Positions 1 to 9,557 of a stretch of 64,000 nt of DNA are shown in pieces; position 1 is the stretch's first letter, and each line of letters begins with the position of its first letter. The DNA comes from Coprinellus micaceus (lineage: Eukaryota > Basidiomycota > Agaricomycetes > Agaricales > Psathyrellaceae): contig OX596344.1 in the NCBI GenBank assembly GCA_951394405.1, forward strand, positions 248,001 to 312,000, read 5' to 3'. The notes beneath the pieces are model-generated. The model saw nothing but the letters and a program-made list of their open reading frames with translations, was not told the DNA's origin and ran no database searches. The position numbers were made by a program, and so were the translations under genes.

Positions 1-115
1 CAGAACGGCTGTTGGATGTGGAACACGTTCCCAGCCTGTCGCTTTCCACCACCTCTCGAGGGTCGACATAACCTCACTCTCCTCGTCCTAAACACTACGC
101 TGCTCCCAGTCCAGA

Positions 116-1017
116 ATGGAGGAAGAATCTGCAGGAGCGCCCCTTGGGAATGTGGAACCACCGACGAATACTGCAACAGCAATAGGCCAGGGATGGAAGA
201 AGAAGAATCCAGTTCGCAAAGCAATGCGCGGGTTTGTGCGCTTTCTCAAGAAACGTAGGTTTTATTGTTGCACTCCCGAGGATAGCCCGTACCCATGACA
301 TCCTGCAGCATCCACTTCGAGTGCAGGGGTGCAAATTATCGGCCCCAGCGCTCCAGCTTGGGGTGCAGGGGCTGGTACACCCGTGCGGGATATTGACAGG
401 AGCTGGCCAAAAGACCAAGAGGGGGGAGCGAGATCGGCCGCATCGAGTCAGAAAATGGCGGAAGCCACACCCATTGAGGAATCTAGGAACTGTACCTCGC
501 AGCTACCATGCACTGCATCGGAGGCGAGCCGTTCGAGTGACTCAGGCCACACCCCGAGGCCAGCAGCCCACTCAGCTTCACCAGCGCTCAACCACATCGA
601 CAGATCATACAACCACACCTTGCGCCCACCACGTTCTTCGTCTCTGACAAGAATTCCGAGAGACCCTGGCCGCACCCCGAACTCGCTGTCCCATCCAACG
701 TCAGTGGCGCTGTCTTCGCCCAATCCAAACACCTTGGGCGTCCTCCACGGTGCACACGGCGTAAGGGTGGAAAAATTCGAAGTCATCCAAGGGGCGAGAA
801 ATGTGGACCATCACTCACATACACATTTCCACTTCAACGCAGTCGTACTAGGTTCGTTATTTCGCGAATTATTGCTTCAGCCCCCCAATCTAACCAGCCT
901 ACCTCTCCCCCCATACACCACACAGCTGCGGACCACACGGGGAGCGGGAAAGTGGGGCTCCCAAGAAGGCCGGCTCTCGTCTTCGCTAGTATCCTCGGAC
1001 CTTTTTTTTTTTTTTGA
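116..1017 (+). CDS. Hypothetical protein, tandem copy A (NACHT-N-terminus-like)
   Basis: Function unknown. Three exons fit: 116-254, 309-851 and 926-1017, with GT-AG introns of 54 and 74 nt, both in phase 1. The start ATG at 116 follows a run of candidate 5' UTR, and the same start exists in the paralogue at 2011. Exon 1 gives an acidic then basic segment (KKK, FLKKRR). The middle exon is Ser/Thr/Pro-rich and ends in a conserved block GVLHGAHGVRVEKFEVIQG followed by a His-rich stretch. The last exon is short, with GKVGLP and a hydrophobic, Phe-rich end encoded by a poly-T run. The GAHG block and the following phase-1 intron resemble the NAHDF block that ends exon 1 of the NACHT genes at 36749 and 42332. 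It could be a stand-alone N-terminal module of that family (inference). Confidence 0.6.
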
Positions 1018-2010
1018 CCAACTGGCAAAGTAACCTTCGCGGGGAGATTGCCGGGGGGCTCCCTCCTAAACCAGCCGCCCGTATCGAGCATCGAATCTGA
1101 GCGGGAGATAATCACTCTTGATTTATCATGCAAATATTTAGTCGGTACAAATAATACCTTGAGAACTAGGGAGTCTCGGGCCTTTTTCATCGCCGCCATG
1201 ACGAGGATATTCTTCGACCCACCCTCTAACTATCTCATGGACTTCTATCTCATCCAGAGGTACGTCGCGCAAGGGAATTTAAAATGGAGTTCGCCGATAT
1301 GCAGTCTCTCCCTTTCTGTGTCGAACTCTCTCGCGCACACCCAAAATCGAGCGGTGGGCGCATAAGCGCCCGTCGGCCCTTCCCCGCACTTTCGCGTCAC
1401 ATCTAAGGGGCGGTCGAAAAAGTCCGCGTATACCGAGAGAGGTCATAATTTCATTTAATTTAAATTCGTAACGGAGCGTAATGAGAATCTAGTGCTCGAT
1501 CACCTTCTGTAGGACTCCATCAGAGCGCAGCGAAACAGGGCGCTTAATCTCGCATCTGCTGGTTCGAGGTTGGACACGTGTGTGGGCGCGTGTAGATGGC
1601 TATCAGATCTCAATCTACGCTGATTAAACCCTTCTTATTCCTCTCTCTCCCTCGGAAATACCGATAGGGCATTTGGTCACAGTGCAGCACACCAACTCGA
1701 CCGTTGGTATGGAATCCTCTACTTTAGGGATGCCCATCACTTTCAATCCGCTAGAAGCACCCGCGGAGGTTTATCGCATGACCACTCTTAAACCCTCTCA
1801 TTCTCTTCTATTCCTATTAAGCTCGCTACTTGGGGTTAGTGCTACAGTTCTACACAGCTTCGCCCCATCGTGACTTTACAGCTATTCGAAGCGTGTCAGA
1901 ACTGCTGTTAATTTACAACATGCTCACTACCTGATACCAGCCCTGACCTCTTCAACATCGACGTACTTTCACTCACCTCACACGGGACTCAACGCATTGT
2001 GGGCTTGAAA
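1018..2010. other. Intergenic, contains repeat copy 1
   Basis: No supportable gene lies between the two tandem paralogues. The stretch holds the diverged repeat at 1363-1530 and two exact copies of the recurring nonamer GGGCGCTTA (reverse at 1363-1371, forward at 1538-1546). Confidence 0.5.
1363..1530. repeat. Diverged dispersed repeat, copy 1
   Basis: This stretch aligns, imperfectly but over its length, with 4244-4420. Shared landmarks in order are ATAAG-GCCCGT-GG, CTTCCC-GCACTT-CG, GAGAG-TCATAA, GAGAATC-AGTGCTCG and a closing ACTCC/GCTCC-GAGC. No coding capacity is apparent. The copies may be relics of an old mobile element. Confidence 0.55.
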
Positions 2011-2953
2011 ATGGAGGGAGTACCTGGAGGAGTGCCTGCATCCATCATCGAAGGATCGGCAAATGCCGAAGAGGTGAAGGGCCAGGGGGGAAAGAAGAGG
2101 AACCCGATTCGCAAAGCAATAGGCAGGCTCACGAGTCGCTTCAAGAAACGTAGGTTTTCTTGCTAAAATGTCAGGGGTAGATCGGACTGACGATATTCTG
2201 CAGCGTTCAGATCGAGAGCCGGAGTGGTGATCGTGGGCCCCAGCGCTCCAGCTGAGGGGACAGGGGTGGGCCTTAACGTGGAGGAGGGACCTAGCGGCCT
2301 CCAACCGAACGAAGAGGAGGAGGGTGCGAGATCAGCCGTATCGAGCGAGGAAGTGACGGAGGCAGCCACAACGACTATCGAGGAAGTCGGCAACCACGCC
2401 TCGCAGCTGCCACGTGTTTCGTCGGAGGCGAGCAGTTCGAGCGACCTTGGCCTCACCCCAAGCTCATCACCTCGCCCGGCGTCAGCAACCTTCGATCTCG
2501 TTGAGGAAGCACAAAATCACACCTCGCAGCCACCACGTCTTTCGTCTCCGACGAGCAATTTGAGCGACGGAGAACCCACCTCCCGCTCGCTCGCGCTCTC
2601 GCGTCCAGCGTCAGCAGCGCTCACTTCGTCTGGCTCAAGAACCTTGGGCGTACTCCACGGTGCGCACGGCGCAAGGGTGCAGAACTTAGAACTCATCCAA
2701 GGGGCAAGAAACGTGGAGCGACATTCAGACATCCACTTCCATGCGCCATTGATCTCAGTCGTAATAGGTTCGTCACTTCCGAAATTTCTGGTTCAAACAT
2801 CCATTCTGACATGCCCCCTCGCTTTCTCCGCTTTTCTTGTGAACTACAGGTGCAAACCACACATTGGCAGGGAACGGAAAAGTGGGGCTTCCGAAAGCAT
2901 CGGGTGTTGTACTTGGCTGTATATATATGTCGGGCCTTTTTTTTTTTGAATGA
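2011..2953 (+). CDS. Hypothetical protein, tandem copy B
   Basis: Paralogue of the gene at 116-1017. Exons are 2011-2149, 2204-2767 and 2850-2953. Exon 1 has exactly the same length as in copy A (139 nt), intron 1 is 54 nt in both, and both introns are phase 1. Conserved blocks are the basic end of exon 1 (FKKRR), GPSAPAEGTG after the first intron, LGVLHGAHGARVQ with IQGARNV, and GNGKVGLP in the last exon, which again ends in consecutive Phe codons. Conservation of frame, splice sites and motifs between copies with many silent changes supports a real protein. No known domain is recognised. The GAHG block resembles the end of the first NACHT-gene exon, so a role next to STAND proteins is possible but unproven. 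Confidence 0.6.
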
Positions 2954-2973
2954 CCGTCCGGGGTAAGGTGTGA

Positions 2974-3477
2974 CAGATCTGTGGCGCCCAAGGGGGGAAC
3001 ACGATTGCTGATTTCAACCCACTCGGGTACGTGGGAAATCAATACTTGATATGGTGTCCCTTGTAGTCTCTGGTCAATCCCTCGCTGGACCTGGCCATTG
3101 GCGACCTGGTTAGGTGATTGAAAAGAGGCCTCGCGCACCCTTAGTGGCTCTATGAGAATATGATGACGCTTGATGCAATTCCCGAAGAGCAGGAGGGCTA
3201 CTATTCCTGCAGACATAGCGCTAGCCGGAATGGCTCCGCGGGCCTCTCTACTGGGGTTCCAAAATGAGTTCGAGCTAGTTATCATGAGCCCCATGTCATA
3301 CCTTTAGATTACGTGTCTTAATTATGTTTGGGAGTTGGAAGATACTGCAGAAAATGACGGTACATAGAGGAAAGCCCTTGTCTATAGCTATATCAGGAAG
3401 GGTTTCCCACGTACCCGACCGGGTGGGTTGAAATCACTGCACGCAATCGTGTTCCCCCCTTGGTGGCACCATCTCTG
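2974..3477. mobile_element. 504-bp terminal-inverted-repeat element (MITE-like)
   Basis: The ends form imperfect inverted repeats of about 60-70 bp. Left arm landmarks are CAAGGGGGGAACACGATTGC, TTTCAACCCAC and GGGTACGTGGGAAA, and the right arm carries the same blocks reversed. A few bases are inserted between blocks in the right arm. The interior has no recognisable transposase. No clean target duplication was seen, so the exact outer limits are uncertain by a few bases. Confidence 0.6.
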
Positions 3478-4931
3478 GACGAACGAACCATTAGGCGCCG
3501 TCACAGTCGAAACTTCAAGGTGATTTCGCCCCTTGATTTGGACTATAATTTCGCGCACACGGTTGACACTCAGACCCCTATATTTCCAAGTACACTGATT
3601 GCGTGGCTACTTACCTTGCAATATGATTACCGTTGTCCTACGGGCCAAGTGGGTAGTGTGTGATGTGACACCCACACCTGGGTGAAGCAAGGGACCAGCA
3701 GGCGAGAGGGTACGAGGATCAAACCAAATCGGAATCTGACGCGAAATTAACTCGAAACCTGGCTCGAAATCTCTACTGTGACCGTGCCCTGCCAGGGGAG
3801 ATTGGGCTTCATCAATTAAAGCTACTTACGGAACTATAGTGCCCCCGTGAAAGAAACTTTACATACTTGATCTTATATGGTATCTGGGGACATCCAAACA
3901 GAGGCGCCTCACTAAAGATTCCTTCTACAGGTTGTGCTCTCGCCCTTGCGCCATCCGCCATGCCATGCGATGGAAAGCACAAACGCGGGGGATACTGGCA
4001 CAGTCAGCTTGTATGTGAGGGATCCCCTGAGGGTCGAGGACCACAAACCGTCGTGACTGGGAGAATATGCAGAGTGAATGAGTCCAGCAATGCGTTTCAC
4101 AAGATAATTAGGTGAGCTCGGTGCTCGTGCACAGTCCTCGCGACCGACGTGTTTACCTCTGCGGGCAAGAATGCAGTCTTAGAAGAAGTGCACGCCTGTC
4201 ACTCCTCTATTCCCTGGTTCCGCTGGGTGCGCGCTATACGACTATAAGAGCCCGTTGGTCTTCCCTGCACTTCCGAGCACACGTCACATGCGAGTGGCAC
4301 GATCATAGAAGTCTATTAGGAGAGTTCATAACCAGTTTCAATACAAGTTGGTGACGGGGCGAGGCGAGAATCAAGTGCTCGCTCGGTCTCCGTTTGTAAG
4401 GCTCCGATTGGAGCTGACATGTGTTTCGTATCGTGAGCTCGGCGAGGCCAGCAGTGAAAGCTTAGTAAATGGCATCGGGGACATAGCGATGGCTGGTCTT
4501 GAGTAAAACAATTCATAGCCTTCCCCTCATCTCTATACAGCACCCTTGGTGAGTCGCAACCCCGTGGTACAATCCCTAATGCAGGAGGCGCGGGACAAAT
4601 GACGAAACAGGGGCTCACTGCCCGTTCGAGCCAACCCGAGCTTAGGGTTCGTGTCTGCCGGTAACTCAAGATCACCGAAGCCTTCCTGCTAGCCTGAGCC
4701 CACGTACGACCGACACTCCCTACTCCTCTGACGCCCTCCGAACGCCTCACTCGAGTACCTCAGCTGACCTCTCATCCCGCATACCCCAGAGCGCCACGAA
4801 CGCGGGGTAAACGCCCGGCGCTCGGCATCGGCAGCCCCCATACCCGGTCCCCAAACAGGAAGGTGGGGGATCCGGCGGTGACGCACGCATGTGATTATGA
4901 ATTTGGGTTCAGATTGCCCGGTGTCGTCTCT
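3478..4931. other. Intergenic, contains repeat copy 2
   Basis: No convincing gene. The stretch includes the diverged repeat at 4244-4420, and its right part serves as the promoter region of the thiolase gene. Confidence 0.45.
4244..4420. repeat. Diverged dispersed repeat, copy 2
   Basis: Direct-orientation counterpart of 1363-1530, with the same landmarks in the same order but many substitutions. The nonamer core of copy 1 (TAAGCGCCC) is TAAGAGCCC here. Confidence 0.5.
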
Positions 4932-4937
4932 TATAAA
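4932..4937 (+). promoter_or_regulatory. TATA box of the thiolase gene
   Basis: TATAAA lies 67 nt upstream of the ATG at 5004, a usual spacing for basidiomycete promoters with a short 5' leader. Confidence 0.6.
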
Positions 4938-5003
4938 GCTCTCTCCACCACCACCACCTCGAATTCCACTCTCGCTCGTTCCTGCCCCCACCTAACGTAC
5001 AAT

Positions 5004-6344
5004 ATGTCTGCTGCCAAGACCAAGCTCCTCGAGAAGCACGACGACGACGTCGTTATTGTCTCTGCCGTCCGATCCGCCATTACCAAGGTCCGTTCCTCGT
5101 CTCCTCCTCGTACCTCCTCCCATCGCACCCAGACTGACCTCACCTCCCTCGTCTCCAGGGCCGCAAGGGTGGCTTCAAAGACACCAAGCCCGAACTCATC
5201 CTCTCGCACGTCCTGAAGGGCGCCTACACCCGCGCGGGGCTCGACCCCAAGCTCATCGAGGACATCTCCGTCGGCAACGTCCTCCCCCCTGGGGGCGGCG
5301 CCAGCGCCGCACGCATGGCCTCCCTCCACGCCGGCATCCCCATCGAAACCTCCATCAACACCGTCAACCGCCAGTGCTCCTCGGGCCTCACCGCCATCAC
5401 CCAAATCGCCAACCAAATCAAGGCGGGGCAGATCGACATTGGTATCGGCGCGGGCGTGGAGAGCATGACTGCGGGGTTCGGTGCTGGGGCGATGGCGGAG
5501 TATAGCGATGAGGTGTTGGAGAATAAGGACGCGGCGGATTGTTTGTTGCCGATGGGGATTACGAGCGAGAATGTGGCGGCGGAGTATGGGGTGACGAGGG
5601 ATATCCAGGACGCGTTTGCGGCGAGGTCGTTCCAGAAGGCGGCTGCGGCTCTCAAGGCGGGCAAGTTCAAGGAGGAGATCGTACCTATCAAGGCCAAGTG
5701 GGTCGACCCCAAGACGGAGAAGGAGGTCGAGATCGTCGTTGACGCTGACGATGGTATCCGGGACGGCGTCACCAAGGAGTCGCTCTCCAAGTTGAAGCCT
5801 GCGTTCAAGAAGGATGGTACTACCCATGCTGGTGCGTCTACTCCTCCCCTCCTTCTGTTTGGAATCATCCGTTCTGACCACAACGACCACAGGTAACGCC
5901 TCCCAAGTGTCCGACGGCGCCGCCGCCGTCATCCTCGCCCGCCGCTCTGTCGCCAAACGGCTCGGCCTCCCCATCCTCGGCAAATTCGTCACCTCCTCCG
6001 TCGTCGGCGTCCCCCCTCGCATCATGGGCGTCGGGCCCGCCTTCGCCATCCCCAAAGTCCTCAAGCTCACCTCCCTCTCGCTCGAGGACGTCGATTTCTA
6101 CGAGATCAACGAGGCGTTTGCGTCGCAGGCTGTTATGAGTGTGAGGCATTTGGGGATTGATGAGGGCAAGGTGAATGTGAATGGAGGCGCGATTGCGATG
6201 GGTCATCCGTTGGGGTGTACGGGTGCGAGGCAGGTTGCGACGGGGCTTGGGGTGGCGAAGCAGACCGGGGGACGGGTGTTTGTGACGAGTATGTGTATTG
6301 GGAGTGGGATGGGGATGGCGGCTGTGTTTGTTTCGGAGCACTGA
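5004..6344 (+). CDS. POT1: 3-ketoacyl-CoA thiolase (acetyl-CoA C-acyltransferase)
   Basis: Thiolase of beta-oxidation: it cleaves 3-ketoacyl-CoA with CoA to acetyl-CoA and a shortened acyl-CoA. Exons are 5004-5087, 5159-5831 and 5893-6344, giving 402 residues, close to the fungal family length. The N-terminal half has VVIVSAVRSAI and the nucleophile Cys in NRQCSSG. Further on are GAGVESM, NASQVSDGAAA and NEAFA. The catalytic His sits in GHPLGCTGAR and the second catalytic Cys in CIGSGMG. Overall spacing is that of the peroxisomal Pot1/Fox3 type rather than the mitochondrial trifunctional beta chain. The N-terminus (KTKLLEKHD) is only a poor match to a PTS2 and the C-terminus (SEH) is not a PTS1, so the compartment is inferred from family. 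Codon use shifts from C-rich to G-rich third positions inside exon 2, without a frame break. Confidence 0.93.
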
Positions 6345-7018
6345 GCTGTTCACATTTGTCTAGTACGTTGAAGAAAAGATACCATGTTGTTGTATAATCT
6401 CTGTGGTTTAATGCATACCTATCTATTACCTCTCCAGCGAGCTTGCGGACGCGGCGTCTCCATCGTCCTACCCCATACACGATGCAAGGCCTACACTCCA
6501 ACCCGGGACCGTACGTTCATCGAGAAGCTTTCGAAGTTCACCCAAAATCAACTTCCGTTCACAGCTTCGATAGGTGCTTCTCTCGTTCTTGATACTTAGT
6601 ACTCGTGTCACCCAGCATCGAGCGGTGTTATAGGGGATCTTTCGAAGTTGACGAAGTATGACTGATCCTTCTCAGCGGCGAACTCGCAGGTGCTGGGGAT
6701 CATCATGAAACGCCTCCCACTTAGTATTTAGTAATGTACGCGAAGGATACGCACCGAGGGTGAAACGTGGAATGGATACTATGATAGTCGTCGTCGTACT
6801 AGGGTACTACTGGCAGTGAGGTTACGTGAAGTGGTGAACTTGGCATAGAAGGTTCGAGGGAGAGGTTGGGTTCCACTTAACCGAGGGTGAGTTCGCCGTG
6901 TTTCCCAGCTGCGTTGGGTAGGAAGGGGAGAGTATTTAGGGAGACGCTGGAGAATGGGTGTGGGGTACAGCTGGTCTGTCCGCATTCAAGCACTCTACCC
7001 AGTCACTCATAACTTGGA
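6345..7018. other. Intergenic
   Basis: No gene or repeat recognised. It holds the thiolase 3' flank and the promoter side of the small secreted gene at 7019. A weak AT-rich TATTTA lies near 6933. Confidence 0.4.
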
Positions 7019-7357
7019 ATGCGACTCCCACTTCTCACCGTTACCGTCGTCTCGCTCGTCTGTGCGTGCCTGGCTGCCCCAATCCCCGTACCCTTTCCTG
7101 AAAACCCTCAATCTGACTCGAGGCCTGCGCTCGTTCGAAGGGTACGTATCCTTACGCTCGTTCCTGGCACTCGACCGTCTTGGTTTGGTTCGAGCGAGCA
7201 GCACATCGGATTGAATGATGCTGACGCCCGGGATGCACAGATTATCACGGAGGGGGGCGTCTACGAAACGCAGTTCAGGCCGTACGGTGGACAGGATCGT
7301 GGGACGGCGCGAAGCGTTTTGGGGTCGGTAGGAGGGGATGCGGTGCAACGGAACTGA
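7019..7357 (+). CDS. Small secreted protein (APIP family, member 1)
   Basis: Probable secreted peptide of about 79 residues. Exon 1 is 7019-7141, the intron 7142-7240 (GTACGT to CACAG, 99 nt, in-frame) and exon 2 7241-7357. The first 20 residues are a clear signal peptide (RLPLLTVTVVSLVCACLAA), followed by APIPVPFP. Exon 2 begins IITEGGVYETQFRPYGG. The gene at 8981 has the same plan: signal peptide, APIPxPxP, an intron with a GTACGT donor, then IIT-G and FRP-G. No known domain. Because the intron is in-frame and lacks stops, retention would give a longer product of 112 residues. Function unknown. Confidence 0.6.
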   Translation: MRLPLLTVTVVSLVCACLAAPIPVPFPENPQSDSRPALVRRVRILTLVPGTRPSWFGSSEQHIGLNDADARDAQIITEGGVYETQFRPYGGQDRGTARSVLGSVGGDAVQRN

Positions 7358-8824
7358 GAGAGAGAGGGAGTTGAATCAGTGAGGGAAACGAACGTGTAGA
7401 TGGTGGAGGGGAGGATGGGTCGACCCAGTCTGGGACAGTGAAGTACGAAGTAGGAGTTGGGTTGGCTAGCGCGCGATGTCGTGGGGATATTCAATTGATG
7501 TCGAGTTGATGGGCGCTTAGTTGAGACGGGGTCAAATGATGGGCGCGTAATAGGGGAGGGCGAATGTTGCCGAGCGCTTAGTAAGTGCGCAAATCAGTAG
7601 ACACGAACAGGGGGCTCTACGGTGCAGGGAATTTGCGTCTAAATTAAATGGATGCTCGAGAAGGGGAGTCACTGATATTGCCCGAGCCTGCGCTGCGGCC
7701 TTTTGCCTTGATGAACCGAATGGGTCGTCTTGAATAACTTCTAATTCCCCACGACGTCGAGATATCGGAGACTTGGTAGGGGCGTATTGTCGCGACGAGG
7801 TAACATATCGTCCGAGGGAGCCATTGACGTTGTCGAAGCGGTGAAGTATGAGTCATCGAATGCGGGGGTGGTTCCTCAGGCGATCGGGCAAGCGTTTGTC
7901 GTCGGCATCGAGGTGGTGAGTCCAGGATTCTTCGCGACAGGTGAGAAACCTCGTAGTATGTTGGGGGTTGACCGAGAAACAAATTCGGAAGCTCTGCAAG
8001 AAGTCTGGAAGCGAGGAGTTGCGCGAGATAGCGGCAATGACCTGGATGTGATGCATAGTCTCGTAGTCCTTTGCTCATGTCAGTTATTTGAGTAGAATAC
8101 GTCAATGAATTCGTTGTGGTTGACAACTTGTGGGGAAGACACAACTCCGAAACGGCCAATGGTGGCAAGGTCGGTGCTGCGCGTCACTAAACCCTGTAAG
8201 AGGGGCGCTAGCCGTTAGTGCAGCCGACAAACGCTACATCGCTCATATAGTCGCTCAACGTTCGACATTGAGCCTCCCACAGCTGGCCTGCCATGATGTC
8301 CAGGGACCCCCAAAGTGGTCTCACGATATCCGCCGCTAAGACACCATGCGCGCCCACGTTACGGGTGCCGGCAGTGCTCTATGCCAGTCCTGTAGATTTG
8401 GGGAGGTTACAGTAAAATACGATTCCCGTATGCTTCTGATGCTACGGCGAGGACAGAATCAAACCGTAAATCCACCCAGAATCGCCCCAGAATCCTAGGT
8501 CTGACCCCCCTAATTTAAAGGGGGTAGCGCGTGGCGGGAGGTTTGGCGTTGTTGTGCACGTGTGGCGCCTGCACCTCCTGGACGAGACGGAAGATGAGGG
8601 AAGGCCGTAACGCTTCGCGGCTTCGGTCAAGAAGGGATAGCGACCTTGATGGACTTGAGGCCATGGCTCATACTTCATCAGTCCGGTGGGTGGTATACTG
8701 CGAATCCCGAAACAATGATACAGTTGTCCTGACGAGCGCCCAAGCTAGGGGCTGGCCCATATACAGAAGTGTATACACCAACTTTGACGCCTTGATGTAA
8801 CAGTAATGGACGCTGGGGATGGCC
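7358..8824. other. Intergenic
   Basis: No supportable gene. It contains one exact GGGCGCTTA nonamer (7511-7519) and a near copy just after it (GGGCGCGTA near 7541). Long open frames on the minus strand near 7.6-8.2 kb show no recognisable protein features. Confidence 0.4.
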
Positions 8825-8834
8825 TATATATAAA
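8825..8834 (+). promoter_or_regulatory. TATA box upstream of the gene at 8981
   Basis: TATATATAAA lies about 147 nt upstream of the ATG. The distance is a little long but leaves room for a normal leader. Confidence 0.5.
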
Positions 8835-8980
8835 GATCGATTTCCAACGGGAATTCCTTCATACAGCTGGTCTGTACAATCGAACCACGAAGCTACAAGC
8901 ACCTTCCGCCCAGCGACCAGTACATTACTTACCACAGTTACTCCCAACGCAAAGACCAGCAGCCAATACCTGAGCGCAAA

Positions 8981-9250
8981 ATGCGAGCTCGCATCACGAT
9001 ACCCGGCGTGGCCCTAGTGATCGCCTGGACTTTGGCATCAAGCACACTTGTCCATGCCGCTCCAATACCAGCTCCAAAGCCAGGCGCTGAAGGTTCTCCC
9101 TTCGGTAAGGTACGTGAAGTTGTGCGTGTAGACCCAACCGGCTGTTAGGCTGAATTCCAGGAATCGGACCAGATTATTACCGATGGCCGCCTCTGGGACC
9201 CCTTGTTCAGACCAATTGGCGCTTCCGCAACTCACAGTATCAGACAGTAG
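8981..9250 (+). CDS. Small secreted protein (APIP family, member 2)
   Basis: Predicted peptide of 72 residues. Exon 1 is 8981-9109, the intron 9110-9160 (51 nt, GTACGT to TCCAG) and exon 2 9161-9250. The N-terminus is a signal peptide (VALVIAWTLASSTLVHA) cut before APIPAPKP. Exon 2 reads ESDQIITDGRLWDPLFRPIG. Order of motifs, intron place and donor match the gene at 7019-7357, so the two are paralogues about 2 kb apart. The intron has an in-frame TAG, so splicing is required. No domain is recognised. A secreted effector, peptide signal or short wall protein are all open. Confidence 0.6.
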
Positions 9251-9557
9251 CACATAGTGTGCAAAGACCCTGAGCCATCCATTCTATAGGGGAATCCCTT
9301 CGCATGGGCGTTAGTAGTCAAACTTGATTCTCAAAATGCTTGGAACTCGGAATCGCGGGCTTATAAACGCTTTGTAAGAGGTATAGCGCCCTCCTCATCT
9401 ACACTGAGCTCGCAAATGGGCACAACTGAGGAAGGGTGTAAGGACGAGAGACAAAATCTTTGGCACAGACTGGATTCGAACTGGCAATTTGGCCACGTGT
9501 GTCACCCCAGTTTTCAGAATTGTATTTGGTCTGCGCCCTTCCCGCTCTCCCTCCACC

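Noticed and set aside
7644..8168. 174-codon open frame on the minus strand
   Set aside because: No signal peptide, domain or paralogue; composition looks like random GC-rich DNA.
9470..9510. TTCGAA-containing stretch resembling a tRNA T-arm
   Set aside because: No matching acceptor, D or anticodon arms within tRNA distance on either strand.
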